Assembly (NCBI RefSeq): GCF_014764505.1
Contig: NZ_JACXWX010000001.1
Span: 186,001 to 250,000 of the forward strand
Direction of reading: 5' to 3'
Source: Phormidium tenue FACHB-886
GTDB lineage: Bacteria; Cyanobacteriota; Cyanobacteriia; Elainellales; Elainellaceae
Length of the DNA stretch: 64,000 nucleotides
Part shown: in pieces, positions 26,554 through 35,213 of the stretch
How positions within the stretch are numbered: the first letter of the stretch is position 1
How the letters are laid out: every line of letters begins with the position of its first letter
Position numbers and translations under genes: made by a program
Notes under the pieces: generated by a model
Seen by the model: only the letters and a program-made list of their open reading frames with translations
What the model was told of the DNA's origin: nothing
Databases searched by the model: none

Positions 26554-27150
26554 CTAGCGCACAACTTCTACGGGAGTGCCGAGCCGCACCATCTCAAACA
26601 ATTTGGTCACATCACGGTCATACATGCGAATGCAACCATGAGAGGCAGGTGTCCCAACGGATTCTTCGTTGGGCGTGCCGTGAAAGCCAATAAAATTTCT
26701 GCCATCTGTCCAGAAGCCAATCCAGCGAGTGCCGAGCGGGTTGTCTGCACCGGGAGGAACAACTTCTCCGGTGAACGGATGCTCCCAAGCAGGATTCTTA
26801 ATTTTTTGCAGGACATGATAGCTGCCGGTGGGGGTTTCCCAGCCTGCCCGCCCGATCGCCACTGGAAAACTAGTCTGCACCTGATCCCGATGATAGACAT
26901 AGACCCGCCGTTCGCTCAGTCGGATCTGCAGACGGGTGAATGCTAGCGGATCGGGCTTGGGCAGATAGACATCGGCATTGCCGAGGGGCGGCAAGGGGGG
27001 AGTGGGAGTTTGTTCTAGCTGCGCGTTGGGCGTTGGGCTAGCTGCGGGCAATGCTTGCGCTGACTGCCCTAGCAGCGGTAACAGGCTGAGCGGCAGCACC
27101 ACACCATAAATCCAACTTTCCCTAACCCAACGCATCTTTAAAGTTCCCAT
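26554..27150 (-). CDS. L,D-transpeptidase (YkuD domain)
   Basis: A periplasmic enzyme making or modifying 3-3 peptidoglycan cross-links. From the ATG at 27150 it has 198 residues: a signal segment (WIYGVVLPLSLLPLLGQSAQA), a Pro-rich linker, and the YkuD domain ending in GTPASHGCIRMYDRDV with the catalytic His and Cys. An ATG at 27135 would give a tighter signal peptide and is equally possible. The start lies 38 bp after the stop of the FAD protein and the gene ends 80 bp before the threonine aldolase ATG, so these three may be transcribed together. Confidence 0.92.
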   Translation of the reverse strand: MGTLKMRWVRESWIYGVVLPLSLLPLLGQSAQALPAASPTPNAQLEQTPTPPLPPLGNADVYLPKPDPLAFTRLQIRLSERRVYVYHRDQVQTSFPVAIGRAGWETPTGSYHVLQKIKNPAWEHPFTGEVVPPGADNPLGTRWIGFWTDGRNFIGFHGTPNEESVGTPASHGCIRMYDRDVTKLFEMVRLGTPVEVVR

Positions 27151-27187
27151 GCTCCAATAAACAGTTTCGATTATAGGCGCTGCTACT

Positions 27188-29257
27188 CTACCATGCCCGC
27201 CAATCCTCCCAGTCCAGATTGAAGATCGAGGTGTCTGGAAATTCAATTGGGTTATTGTGGGCAACCAGCTGGGCTTGCAGCTTTTCTAACAGCGGTTCGG
27301 GGCTGGGCAAGTTGTCTACAAGCTGATAGGGGAAAACTCCTTCAGCCAAGGCAAAGGCAGCAGTCGTGCCAGCAGCAGCCCCAGCAGACCACTCAAAGGA
27401 ATGAACGCGGTACGCAGCTGCCGCCACCGAGCTAGTGGCAATGCTCTTACCTGCAACCAGCAGATTATCTATTTTTTGAGGAATCATTGCCCGCAGAGGA
27501 ATTTGGGCAGGGTAGGCAGGACCATGCGCCTGACGAACGCCCGCTCGTTCGGTGTTGCCGGGCGTTTCGGGTGGTGAAAGAGTCATGCAGGGGTGAAAGT
27601 CGATCGCATACTGTGCAATGCCGACCGAGTCCGGGTAAATCGTCGATCGCGTCCGGCGGGCGATCTGGTCGGGTGGGGTGTCTTGTCGGATGGCAGAGGC
27701 AGTTTCCAGTCCTGCCAAGGCGATCCACATTTGCCGATACATTTCAGGGGATAGTGTTTGCTGATAGAACGGATCGAGATAGTTGACGCGGGAGATATCT
27801 AGCTCTGAGATGCTGAAGCCGTCTTTATAGGCATAAGACGGGCGACCAATAATCCGCCGTCCTTCGCGGATGTAAGGGTATTTCGAGAGCCCGTGCGCCG
27901 TCCCCATGGGAGCATCCATCCCTGACAAAAAGCGGTGGTTGGGGTTGGGCTGCTTCACCCCTGCGCCAAGCTGCGAATCTGTATCGCCCTCAACTAGCCA
28001 GTAATAGTAGCCCAGCGCATTCTCTTCGCCTTTTCGCAGCGTTTCCGTCCGTAAACCACCCATCCAGCTACCGGGAGCTAGTTCACCGCGCTGCTCTAGC
28101 TGGTCGCGGCTGTAGATTAAGTTATCAGCCACGGTGCCGGGGCGATAGTCATTACCCCATGTCCAGTTCTGCATCGAGATATCACCGGGTTTAGACAGCG
28201 AAACCCCAAAGGCTTTTTCCTTCGATCGAGGCTTTGGGCTCCAGATGCGGCGGTAGGTAAACACGTAGTCAAAATAGTCTTTGTTGGGTCGCTCGCGCTC
28301 ATAGCTGTAGTAGGGCGCATACTCCGGATAGAACGATGGCATCTCCTGCGGCTGCGGGTCTTCAGTCCGCTCCATCGCAAAGGTGTAGGTGAAGCCTTGG
28401 GTACAGTAGGGATCGTTCGTTTCGGTAGGCAGGGATGGGTTCAGGTAAGAGCGCGGATCGAGCCCCAAGCGATAGGGCACATCGGCGATCGCCACCAGTT
28501 CTCCTGTTTCGGTCGCATCAATCACAATCCAATCCGGACGTCCTGGCTGTGCGCCTGCTTCTGGCGCTAAAGGCTTGGATACAAAGCGAATCGCCGTTTT
28601 GGTGAAGCGATCGGAGTCTTCGTAGCGATAAGCATCTTCGATCGTCTGAGACAGCGGTTCTGCATTCAGCGGGGGCGCATCGGGAGCAGGCTGATGCTGG
28701 ATGGCGATCGCTTCTTCAATTTGCTGACCATTTCGGCTCAGCCGCAGCTCCTTGATCACGGTAGAAGGAAACCATTTCAAAGTGCCTTTGCCTTCATCTG
28801 CGGCATCTTCTAGCTCTTTTTGCAGAATTTCGTTCGCATCACTGGGCAAAAAGCAAGACGCGCTAACCCAGCAGTCACCTGGATTGAGGGCTTTGTAGTG
28901 TTTCTCAATGCGCGCTCTCAGAGTTTTGTAGCCACGCGAGTAGAACAACTCTTCGCGCTGTCGTTTTGATTCGTCTAACGCTGAGGTTCCTTGGGCTGAA
29001 ATCTGTCCGCCGAGCCAGTCGGTAATCTCAGTGAGGCAAACGGTGCGTCCTTCCAGCAGCGCTTCGTAGGCAGCGGCAGTTCCGGCTAATCCTCCCCCGG
29101 CAACTAGCAGCTCGCACTCTACTGTTTGATCGGGTGTAACCGGCGATCGAGGGGAAGATTGAGCGAGGCTAGCGGATGACAATAGCGGTAGGGAACCAAC
29201 GGCGAACGCCGCGCTGAGACACCAGAGAATGAAGCGGCTGTATCGATTACGAAGCAT
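27188..29257 (-). CDS. Secreted FAD-dependent oxidoreductase
   Basis: A 689-residue protein with a signal peptide (FILWCLSAAFAVGSLPLLSS, cleavage near SLAQSS) followed by an FAD-binding domain: CELLVAGGGLAGTAAAYEAL at about 48-67, then LTEITDWLGGQISAQGTSA, and VIDATETGELVAIADVPYRLG further in. The C-terminal half has NLLVAGKSIATSSVAAAAYR and the AAGTTAAFALAEG stretch typical of the FAD_oxidored (PF12831-like) family. Substrate unknown. A periplasmic flavoprotein of this size is common in cyanobacteria but without a characterised role. Confidence 0.85.
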   Translation of the reverse strand: MLRNRYSRFILWCLSAAFAVGSLPLLSSASLAQSSPRSPVTPDQTVECELLVAGGGLAGTAAAYEALLEGRTVCLTEITDWLGGQISAQGTSALDESKRQREELFYSRGYKTLRARIEKHYKALNPGDCWVSASCFLPSDANEILQKELEDAADEGKGTLKWFPSTVIKELRLSRNGQQIEEAIAIQHQPAPDAPPLNAEPLSQTIEDAYRYEDSDRFTKTAIRFVSKPLAPEAGAQPGRPDWIVIDATETGELVAIADVPYRLGLDPRSYLNPSLPTETNDPYCTQGFTYTFAMERTEDPQPQEMPSFYPEYAPYYSYERERPNKDYFDYVFTYRRIWSPKPRSKEKAFGVSLSKPGDISMQNWTWGNDYRPGTVADNLIYSRDQLEQRGELAPGSWMGGLRTETLRKGEENALGYYYWLVEGDTDSQLGAGVKQPNPNHRFLSGMDAPMGTAHGLSKYPYIREGRRIIGRPSYAYKDGFSISELDISRVNYLDPFYQQTLSPEMYRQMWIALAGLETASAIRQDTPPDQIARRTRSTIYPDSVGIAQYAIDFHPCMTLSPPETPGNTERAGVRQAHGPAYPAQIPLRAMIPQKIDNLLVAGKSIATSSVAAAAYRVHSFEWSAGAAAGTTAAFALAEGVFPYQLVDNLPSPEPLLEKLQAQLVAHNNPIEFPDTSIFNLDWEDWRAW

Positions 29258-29655
29258 GGTTTAAGCTGTTTGGGAGAAGGAGGGTGCGATCGCCCTATCG
29301 GGTTTTCTATAGTAGCCGAAGTCAGTAGATGAAATCTTTGGGCTTCAAGTTCCCTGCGAGCTGTAGGTTTTATGCAGCTTTATGCAGCAAGCTTCCTGTG
29401 TATTAGTTCAGCTGCAGCTATGTTTTAGCCGGAGCATTTTGGCTGAAGCAGGTTGAGAAGCATCGCCCAAAGCCAGGATTACCGCTATTATTGGTTGGAT
29501 CAGTGCTCGCTTTAAAGGGTAGGGCTTATACTGATAGGCTTGACGAATAAAGTTGAATGAATATTGAAGTCTAAGGCGATTTTGAAGCCTAAAGCGATCG
29601 TCGTCAATGTGAGTTTAATTGGGCATTAGCGCCTTTTCATGTGGTGGAATGAGGT
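29258..29655. other. Divergent intergenic region
   Basis: 398 bp between the secreted FAD gene and the repeat protein. It has a short direct repeat (TTATGCAGC twice near 29370) and two related 17-nt stretches, GAAGTCTAAGGCGATTT and GAAGCCTAAAGCGATCG. I see no gene or RNA. Confidence 0.55.
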
Positions 29656-31875
29656 ATGACCGGAAAATATGGAACACCTGACCGCCATCCAGAACGCGAT
29701 GAAGCGGAGCAGAGTTCGAAAAAGCCGATGAGTCCAGGCATTCCGCCGCTTCGCCCTCGTGCGCCTGAGGATGCCTCCAGAGCAGAGAAGCGACAGCCCT
29801 TTGTGATATCTCCGCCGATTGGCACAGCTCCAGTCGAGCAGCATGCTGCCACACGGCAATCTAGTCAAAGACAATCTAGCGTCGCCGCACCTGTACGACC
29901 GTCCACCGTTCCCCGATCGTCGCGCCGTTTTCCTCAGCTGGAGCGGCTGCCACGCTGGGTTCCTAGAAGCTGGCAATTTTGGAGCATTACTCTGTTAGCA
30001 GGCTTCATTGGGCTGGGTACTTATTCAGCGGCAACGCTGTTCTTTCTGCCCGACGTGCCCAACTGTCCCGCCATCTTCTTGCCTACAGCGTCTGCTTCCA
30101 TGCGGCTGTACTGCGCCCAGATGCTAGCAGACAAGCGTACCGTCGAAGATTTGCTCAAGGCAATTACTCTGGTTGATGGGCTACCGGCTGATCATCCGCT
30201 GCGCCCAGAAATCGATCGGAACATTAACAATTGGTCACAAGAAATTTTGAAGCTGGCAGAGGAGCTGTTTCAAAATGGTGAGCTAGATAAAGCGATTGGC
30301 ACTGCTAAGCGCATCCCGGCAGCCACAACGGCACATCAGCGAGTGGAGCAGCAAATCAAAACATGGCAAGAGATTTGGGGGAAAGCCGAAAAAATTTATC
30401 AGGATGCCGAGGCAGACATGCAGCGCAACGATCTACGTCAAGCTTTTTTGACGGCAACTCGGCTGCTGGCAGTCGGCAACACCTACTGGGAGACTACCAA
30501 ATACCAGGAGCTAACCAAGCTCATTACTGACACCCGTGTAGACGGCGGCAAGCTTGATAAAGCCAGAGGAATAGCAGATGAGGGTGGTGTGGAGAACGTG
30601 CTGGCTGCCCTGAAGCTAATGGAAGAGGTGAAGCCCGAAAGCCACCTGTACAAGGAAGCCACTACTCGAATTGGCGAGCTGGGGCGGCAGCTCCTCGATT
30701 TGGCAGATGCTGCTCTCGATCGACAGAACTATACAGAAGCCACCCGCATTGTGGCGGAAATTCCCGATCGCGCCAATCTTAAAAACGAAATTCAAGACTT
30801 TAAGACGATCGCCCAAGCTAAAGCCCAATCCTGGGGTGGCACCGTGGATGATCTACAGGCAGCCATTGTGCAAGCCCAGAAGCTGAAGCGCGATCGCCCC
30901 CTCTTTGGGGAAGCACAGCAGTTGATCAGCCGCTGGCAGCTAGAAATACAGGATGTGGCTCGCCTAGAGCGTGCTCGCCAGATTGCTGAAGGCGGAACGG
31001 TTGGCGATCTTTCGGCTGCCGTTGCTGAGGCGCAGCAGATTCCTGCGGGCAATCCACGGGGGCAAGAGGCACAGGAGGCGATCGACAAATGGACAGACAC
31101 AATCCAGACAGTTGAAGACCGTCCGTATCTCGATCGAGCCGATCAATATGCTAGCGGCGGTGATATTCCTGCTCTCCAGCGTGCCATTAACGAAGCTAGC
31201 CGCATTGGAGCCGGACGCGCCCTCTATGCCGATGCCGACCAGCGCATCCGCAACTGGACAGACCGCATTCAACGCATCCAGGATCAGCCCATTCTAGATC
31301 AGGCTCGTGCACTAGCAGCGCAAGGTGATTTGCGATCGGCAATTAACGTAGCAAGACGGATTGGCGAAGGGAGATCACTCTCTGCAGACGCGGCTTCTGA
31401 TATTAAAGGCTGGACAAACCGCAGCGAACAGCTAGAAGACGGACCTTATCTAGAACGTGCCCGCCTGCTAGCAAACCAGGGAGACTTACCAGCCGCGATC
31501 GCTACAGCGGAACAGATCCAGTCAGGGCGTGCCCTCTACGACGAAGCCCAAGCTGATATCCAAACCTGGCGCAGCCAGTCCGATGGGCAAGACCGCCTTC
31601 AACAGGCGTATAATGCCGCCAGAATTGGCACCTCTCCAATGCTGGTTTCGGCAATTCAAATCGCTGACGAGATCTCATCGGATAGCCCCCAGCGGGAACA
31701 GGCAGATCGGCTGATTGAGCAGTGGAGTTACCAGATTCTACAAATTGCCGAATCGCAGGCGCAGAACAACCCTAGTGAGGCGATCGCCATTGCCGAAGGC
31801 ATTCCGGAGGGCACAGCAGCATACTCCACAGCTCAACAAGAAATTCAGAGCTGGCGACAGCAACTGCGACGATAG
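29656..31875 (+). CDS. Membrane-anchored protein with many tandem helical repeats
   Basis: A 739-residue protein with no recognised domain. The first 100 residues are polar, Arg/Pro-rich and probably cytoplasmic. One membrane helix follows (SITLLAGFIGLGTYSAATLF, about 112-131). The rest is helical and periplasmic or cytoplasmic. From about residue 430 it shows repeats of 55-65 residues of the type LERARxLAxQGDLxAAIxxA, then GRxLYxxAQxDIxxWxxxIQ; at least six are clear. They resemble TPR-like helical pairs. Similar cyanobacterial proteins are often annotated as chromosome-segregation-ATPase-like, but no ATPase motif is present. A scaffold role is a guess. Confidence 0.85.
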   Translation: MTGKYGTPDRHPERDEAEQSSKKPMSPGIPPLRPRAPEDASRAEKRQPFVISPPIGTAPVEQHAATRQSSQRQSSVAAPVRPSTVPRSSRRFPQLERLPRWVPRSWQFWSITLLAGFIGLGTYSAATLFFLPDVPNCPAIFLPTASASMRLYCAQMLADKRTVEDLLKAITLVDGLPADHPLRPEIDRNINNWSQEILKLAEELFQNGELDKAIGTAKRIPAATTAHQRVEQQIKTWQEIWGKAEKIYQDAEADMQRNDLRQAFLTATRLLAVGNTYWETTKYQELTKLITDTRVDGGKLDKARGIADEGGVENVLAALKLMEEVKPESHLYKEATTRIGELGRQLLDLADAALDRQNYTEATRIVAEIPDRANLKNEIQDFKTIAQAKAQSWGGTVDDLQAAIVQAQKLKRDRPLFGEAQQLISRWQLEIQDVARLERARQIAEGGTVGDLSAAVAEAQQIPAGNPRGQEAQEAIDKWTDTIQTVEDRPYLDRADQYASGGDIPALQRAINEASRIGAGRALYADADQRIRNWTDRIQRIQDQPILDQARALAAQGDLRSAINVARRIGEGRSLSADAASDIKGWTNRSEQLEDGPYLERARLLANQGDLPAAIATAEQIQSGRALYDEAQADIQTWRSQSDGQDRLQQAYNAARIGTSPMLVSAIQIADEISSDSPQREQADRLIEQWSYQILQIAESQAQNNPSEAIAIAEGIPEGTAAYSTAQQEIQSWRQQLRR

Positions 31876-32186
31876 GATATCCTGGAGTTTTCATAGCTTC
31901 TAATTTATATAGCTCTATAAACGAAAAAACTTGAAGAAGAGGTGTGGCAGCTCAGCAAACCGCCACACCTCTTCTTCAACATAAGTTTCTTCAACATAAG
32001 TTACGTACTTTGTAGAGAATTAATGGGCTTCATTCACTATCTATCTAGGGAATGCGTAAGTCCTATCTTCTTTAAGTTAAGGTTTCTCTTATTTAAGTTT
32101 CTCTTCATTTATCTAATATTTGCCTCTTTTGTCGGTACTTATTATCAATCAGGCAATACTTTGAAAGAAGCAAAGCAGATGTATGA
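31876..32186. other. Intergenic region with long hairpin
   Basis: 311 bp between the repeat protein and the diguanylate cyclase. It has the 18-bp hairpin described separately, a 15-nt direct repeat (TTTCTTCAACATAAG at about 31985), and then AT-rich DNA before the cyclase. A frame at 31942-32193 overlaps the hairpin and is rejected. Confidence 0.6.
31931..31979. repeat. Long perfect hairpin after the repeat protein
   Basis: TTGAAGAAGAGGTGTGGC (31931-31948) and its exact complement (31962-31979) form 18 bp with a 13-nt loop. There is no T-run after the right arm, so it is not a standard intrinsic terminator. Confidence 0.75.
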
Positions 32187-34226
32187 ATGCTGAGTCATAA
32201 CAATCGCAGTTGGCAAATGGGGGCAATGACGCAGCTGCGTCTTGCAAAAAATTGGTGGATTCAGCGGCTGCAACAAGCGCCTTTGCGTTTAGCTTTAGTT
32301 GTACCTTTTGCTCTGCAAATCTGTCTGGCGGTGTCTCTAGCAGGATACTTTTCCTTCTTGAATGGACAGCAGGCAGTAGGTGAATTAGCCAATCAACTGC
32401 TCGAAGAAGTAGGCGATCGCGTTGTGCTCAGGTTGGATTCCTATTTGCAAACGCCCCATCTGCTTAATCAGCTTAATGCAGATGGCGTACAGAGCGGTGA
32501 GCTGGACTTAAACGATCTGAATACCTTACAGCGCCGCCTGTTCTTGCAACATCAGCAGTTTAAATCAATTACCTCTCTTGCTATTGCCAATCCACAAGGG
32601 GAATTTCGCACTATCCTTCGGGTCGATCCACAAGCGGATCCAGCGCGCTACCGCCTTGGCCCTGTGCAAATTAGTGTTGCTGATGTCACAGATCGCAATC
32701 AGGTTCGAGTCTATAAGCCCGATTCACAGGGCAATTCAGTGCAGTTTCTCAAGATACTGCCGAACTTTGATGTTCGCAACCGCCCTTGGTATCGGGATGC
32801 AATCAGAACAGGCGAAGCGGGCTGGACTGAGGTCGATCAAATTGGTAGAACTCATTTGCTGGGAATTAGCGCCTACCAGCCCGTCTATAAACCAGATAGC
32901 GACGACCTTTTGGGAGTTTTCTCAGCAAATGTTAGCCTCAGCGAGATTGGCAAATTCCTGGCGACGTTAAAGGTAGGAAAATCAGGCGAGGTGTTCATTC
33001 TAGAGCGGAACGGTTTACAGCTTGCCAATTCCATTCAGGAGCTTCCCTACAAAGCTTCTACACAGGATCAAAACACGGTGGCATTTCAACGGTTGCCAGT
33101 TGAAGAAAGCGATAGCCCGTTGGTCAAAAATGCCAGTCGCTATCTCAAAAAACAGTTTGGCAGCTTTGCTGCTATGCAATCTCAGCAGCGATTGCGCTTT
33201 ACGATCGACGGCGAAGCCCAGTTTCTCCTTGTCCTCCCCTACAGGGACGAGATGGGCATAGACTGGTTGATTGTCGTTGTGGCGCCAGAGGCAGATTTTC
33301 TAGGTCAAATTCAGGAAAACACTCGGACAACAGTTCTCGTTTGCTTGGGAGCAGCGATCGGGGCAATTGCACTAGGAGTTTTCACCAGCCAATGGATAAC
33401 TCGCCCCATTCTCCGTCTAAGTCTCGCCAGCCAGCGCGTTGCCAATGGAGAACTGAATGCGATCGTTCCTGCTAAAGGCATGCGAGAACTGAACGTCATG
33501 GCAAAATCCTTCAACCAAATGCTGAGAGAAATCCGGTACTCCCGCCAACAGCTACAGGACTACTCAAAATTGCTAGAGCAAAGGGTTAGTCAGCGAACGC
33601 AGGAGCTGCAGCAGGAAATTGCCGAACGGATATCAACGCAACAAGCGCTGCAGCGAGCTAATCAGGAGCTAGAAAAGCTGGCTTATGTAGATGGACTGAC
33701 TCAGGTTTCTAACCGCCGCCACTTCGACCAAGTGCTAGAACGGGAGTGGGGTCGGTTGACGCGAGAGCAAGCCTCTCTTTCGCTGATTCTATGCGATGCC
33801 GATTTCTTTAAACGCTACAACGATCGCTACGGGCACCAAGCTGGAGACTACTGCCTGCAGCAAATTGCTAAAGCAATTGATAGATCGGTTAAACGTCCAG
33901 GAGATATGGTTGCTCGCTATGGCGGAGAGGAATTTGTCGCAATTTTGCCGCTCACCTCAGCTGAAGGAGCAATGAGGGTAGCACAAGAAATTCAGGCGGC
34001 GGTGCATCAGCTTCAGCTTTTGCATGAAGACTCAGCAGTCAGCCAGTTTGTCACGGTGAGCCTAGGCGTTGCAACAGTAGTTCCAACGTTGAAACAGTCT
34101 CCAGCTGATCTAATCGCTGCTGCCGATCAAGCGCTCTACGAGGCTAAAGCTGCCGGACGCGATCGCATCATCTCAACAAAGCTAGATCCAAGAATGATTG
34201 CTGATGATCTAATTGAATCCGCGTAA
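32187..34226 (+). CDS. Membrane diguanylate cyclase (dCache-HAMP-GGDEF)
   Basis: A 679-residue sensor that makes cyclic di-GMP. It has a first membrane helix (LALVVPFALQICLAVSLAGY, about 32-51), a periplasmic dCache-like sensing domain including RNRPWYRDAIRTGEAGWTEV, a second helix (TTVLVCLGAAIGAIALGVFT, about 380), a HAMP linker, a coiled coil and the catalytic domain. The active motif is GGEEF near residue 579 with YGHQAGD upstream, and an RPGD I-site lies five residues before it, so product inhibition is likely. Alternative starts are 32217 and 32226. No receiver or EAL domain is fused. Confidence 0.93.
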   Translation: MLSHNNRSWQMGAMTQLRLAKNWWIQRLQQAPLRLALVVPFALQICLAVSLAGYFSFLNGQQAVGELANQLLEEVGDRVVLRLDSYLQTPHLLNQLNADGVQSGELDLNDLNTLQRRLFLQHQQFKSITSLAIANPQGEFRTILRVDPQADPARYRLGPVQISVADVTDRNQVRVYKPDSQGNSVQFLKILPNFDVRNRPWYRDAIRTGEAGWTEVDQIGRTHLLGISAYQPVYKPDSDDLLGVFSANVSLSEIGKFLATLKVGKSGEVFILERNGLQLANSIQELPYKASTQDQNTVAFQRLPVEESDSPLVKNASRYLKKQFGSFAAMQSQQRLRFTIDGEAQFLLVLPYRDEMGIDWLIVVVAPEADFLGQIQENTRTTVLVCLGAAIGAIALGVFTSQWITRPILRLSLASQRVANGELNAIVPAKGMRELNVMAKSFNQMLREIRYSRQQLQDYSKLLEQRVSQRTQELQQEIAERISTQQALQRANQELEKLAYVDGLTQVSNRRHFDQVLEREWGRLTREQASLSLILCDADFFKRYNDRYGHQAGDYCLQQIAKAIDRSVKRPGDMVARYGGEEFVAILPLTSAEGAMRVAQEIQAAVHQLQLLHEDSAVSQFVTVSLGVATVVPTLKQSPADLIAAADQALYEAKAAGRDRIISTKLDPRMIADDLIESA

Positions 34227-34339
34227 CATTAGCTCAATCTAAGGGATATTTCACGAGGCAACCTATCTGTAACAAGCCCCTGCTTCGTGTTAAGATGTGT
34301 GGCAATTATGAAACTCGTGTTGGAGAGGTCTACTGACTC

Positions 34340-34477
34340 ATGGATGCGGTAATGCTGCTTGCAAAACTCCCCGAAGCCTATGCGGTTTTTGATCCCCTAG
34401 TGGATGTGCTGCCGGTCATTCCGGTATTTTTCCTGCTGCTAGCGTTTGTCTGGCAAGCCTCAGTTGGTTTTAGATAA
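34340..34477 (+). CDS. psbK: Photosystem II protein PsbK
   Basis: A 45-residue precursor too short for normal gene finders. It reads [19 protein letters not shown] and continues with a hydrophobic helix ending in the PsbK hallmark [10 protein letters not shown]. PsbK is a single-helix subunit near CP43 in the photosystem II core. The leader MDAVMLLA is removed in mature PsbK, which starts at the Lys of KLPEAY. The ATG at 34340 has GAGAGG about 11 nt upstream. It is monocistronic with a strong terminator. Confidence 0.95.
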   Translation: MDAVMLLAKLPEAYAVFDPLVDVLPVIPVFFLLLAFVWQASVGFR

Positions 34478-34553
34478 ATAGCTTAAACAATTGAAGTTTT
34501 AGTCGCTCGTAGCAACAGCGCTGCCAGCGTTAGATAAATTTTCGGAACACTTA

Positions 34554-34583
34554 AAAAAGGCGATCGAATCGATCGCCTTTTTG
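34554..34583 (+). terminator. Terminator of psbK
   Basis: AAAAAGGCGATC (34554-34565), a 5-nt loop and the exact complement (34571-34582) running into T-rich DNA. The A-tract on the left would also make it work from the opposite side. Confidence 0.9.
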
Positions 34584-34724
34584 TCTTTTAAATTTCGTTA
34601 GAACTTACGCGTTCACAAGCATGCCATAGGTGGAGCCTTATACCCTACAGGATCAACTCAGCTATTGAATTGCTTGCAATGTTTTAGCTACGCAACATCC
34701 ATACGATCTGCTGTGCAAATTAGT

Positions 34725-34982
34725 TTAACGGGCACACATCGGCTGTGCTGGAGATCCGGCAGGCAATTTCAAGGGACAAGCCTTTGCGGTTGAACGCGAC
34801 ACAACCCGGAGTTCGTGCGGATAGCGCGGGCGGGGATCGTCATCCAGTGAGATCGGTGGAACCAGCATCGGGTCATAGCTAGAAATTCTGTGCAAAACGC
34901 CGGGTTGAGCATTCAGCTCCACTGTGAATCCGGGCTGATACTCCCAAGCTTCATCCCAGTCGAAATCGCCGTAGGAACTCAT
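34725..34982 (-). CDS. Hypothetical small acidic-start protein
   Basis: 85 codons, MSSYGDFDWDEAWEYQPG at the start, then a moderately conserved-looking FTVELNAQPGVLHRISSYD and PRYPHELRVVSRSTAK. I do not recognise the family. It lacks a clear ribosome site, but composition and codon use look like a real soluble protein rather than a shadow, and no other gene overlaps it. Confidence 0.5.
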   Translation of the reverse strand: MSSYGDFDWDEAWEYQPGFTVELNAQPGVLHRISSYDPMLVPPISLDDDPRPRYPHELRVVSRSTAKACPLKLPAGSPAQPMCAR

Positions 34983-35213
34983 GATAAATAAGATAAAAAC
35001 AGTATATATTGCTACTATTTTAAGCTAAACCCATTAGAAAATTAAAACTTCTGTATTAAGAAATACTATTGCTAACTTTATTGTAGAAACTTCCCAACAA
35101 TATCTATCGCTGGTTAGTCGTTAATTTGTCTGATTAACCATAGAGCACTTTGCCACCCCCAAAACTGATAAAACCGCTTATGCTGAGAAACGGTATTGCT
35201 TGCTCCACACCTC

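Noticed and set aside
31942-32193. 83-codon plus frame
   Set aside because: It begins inside an 18-bp hairpin, uses AT-rich DNA, and has Phe/Leu-rich content expected by chance.
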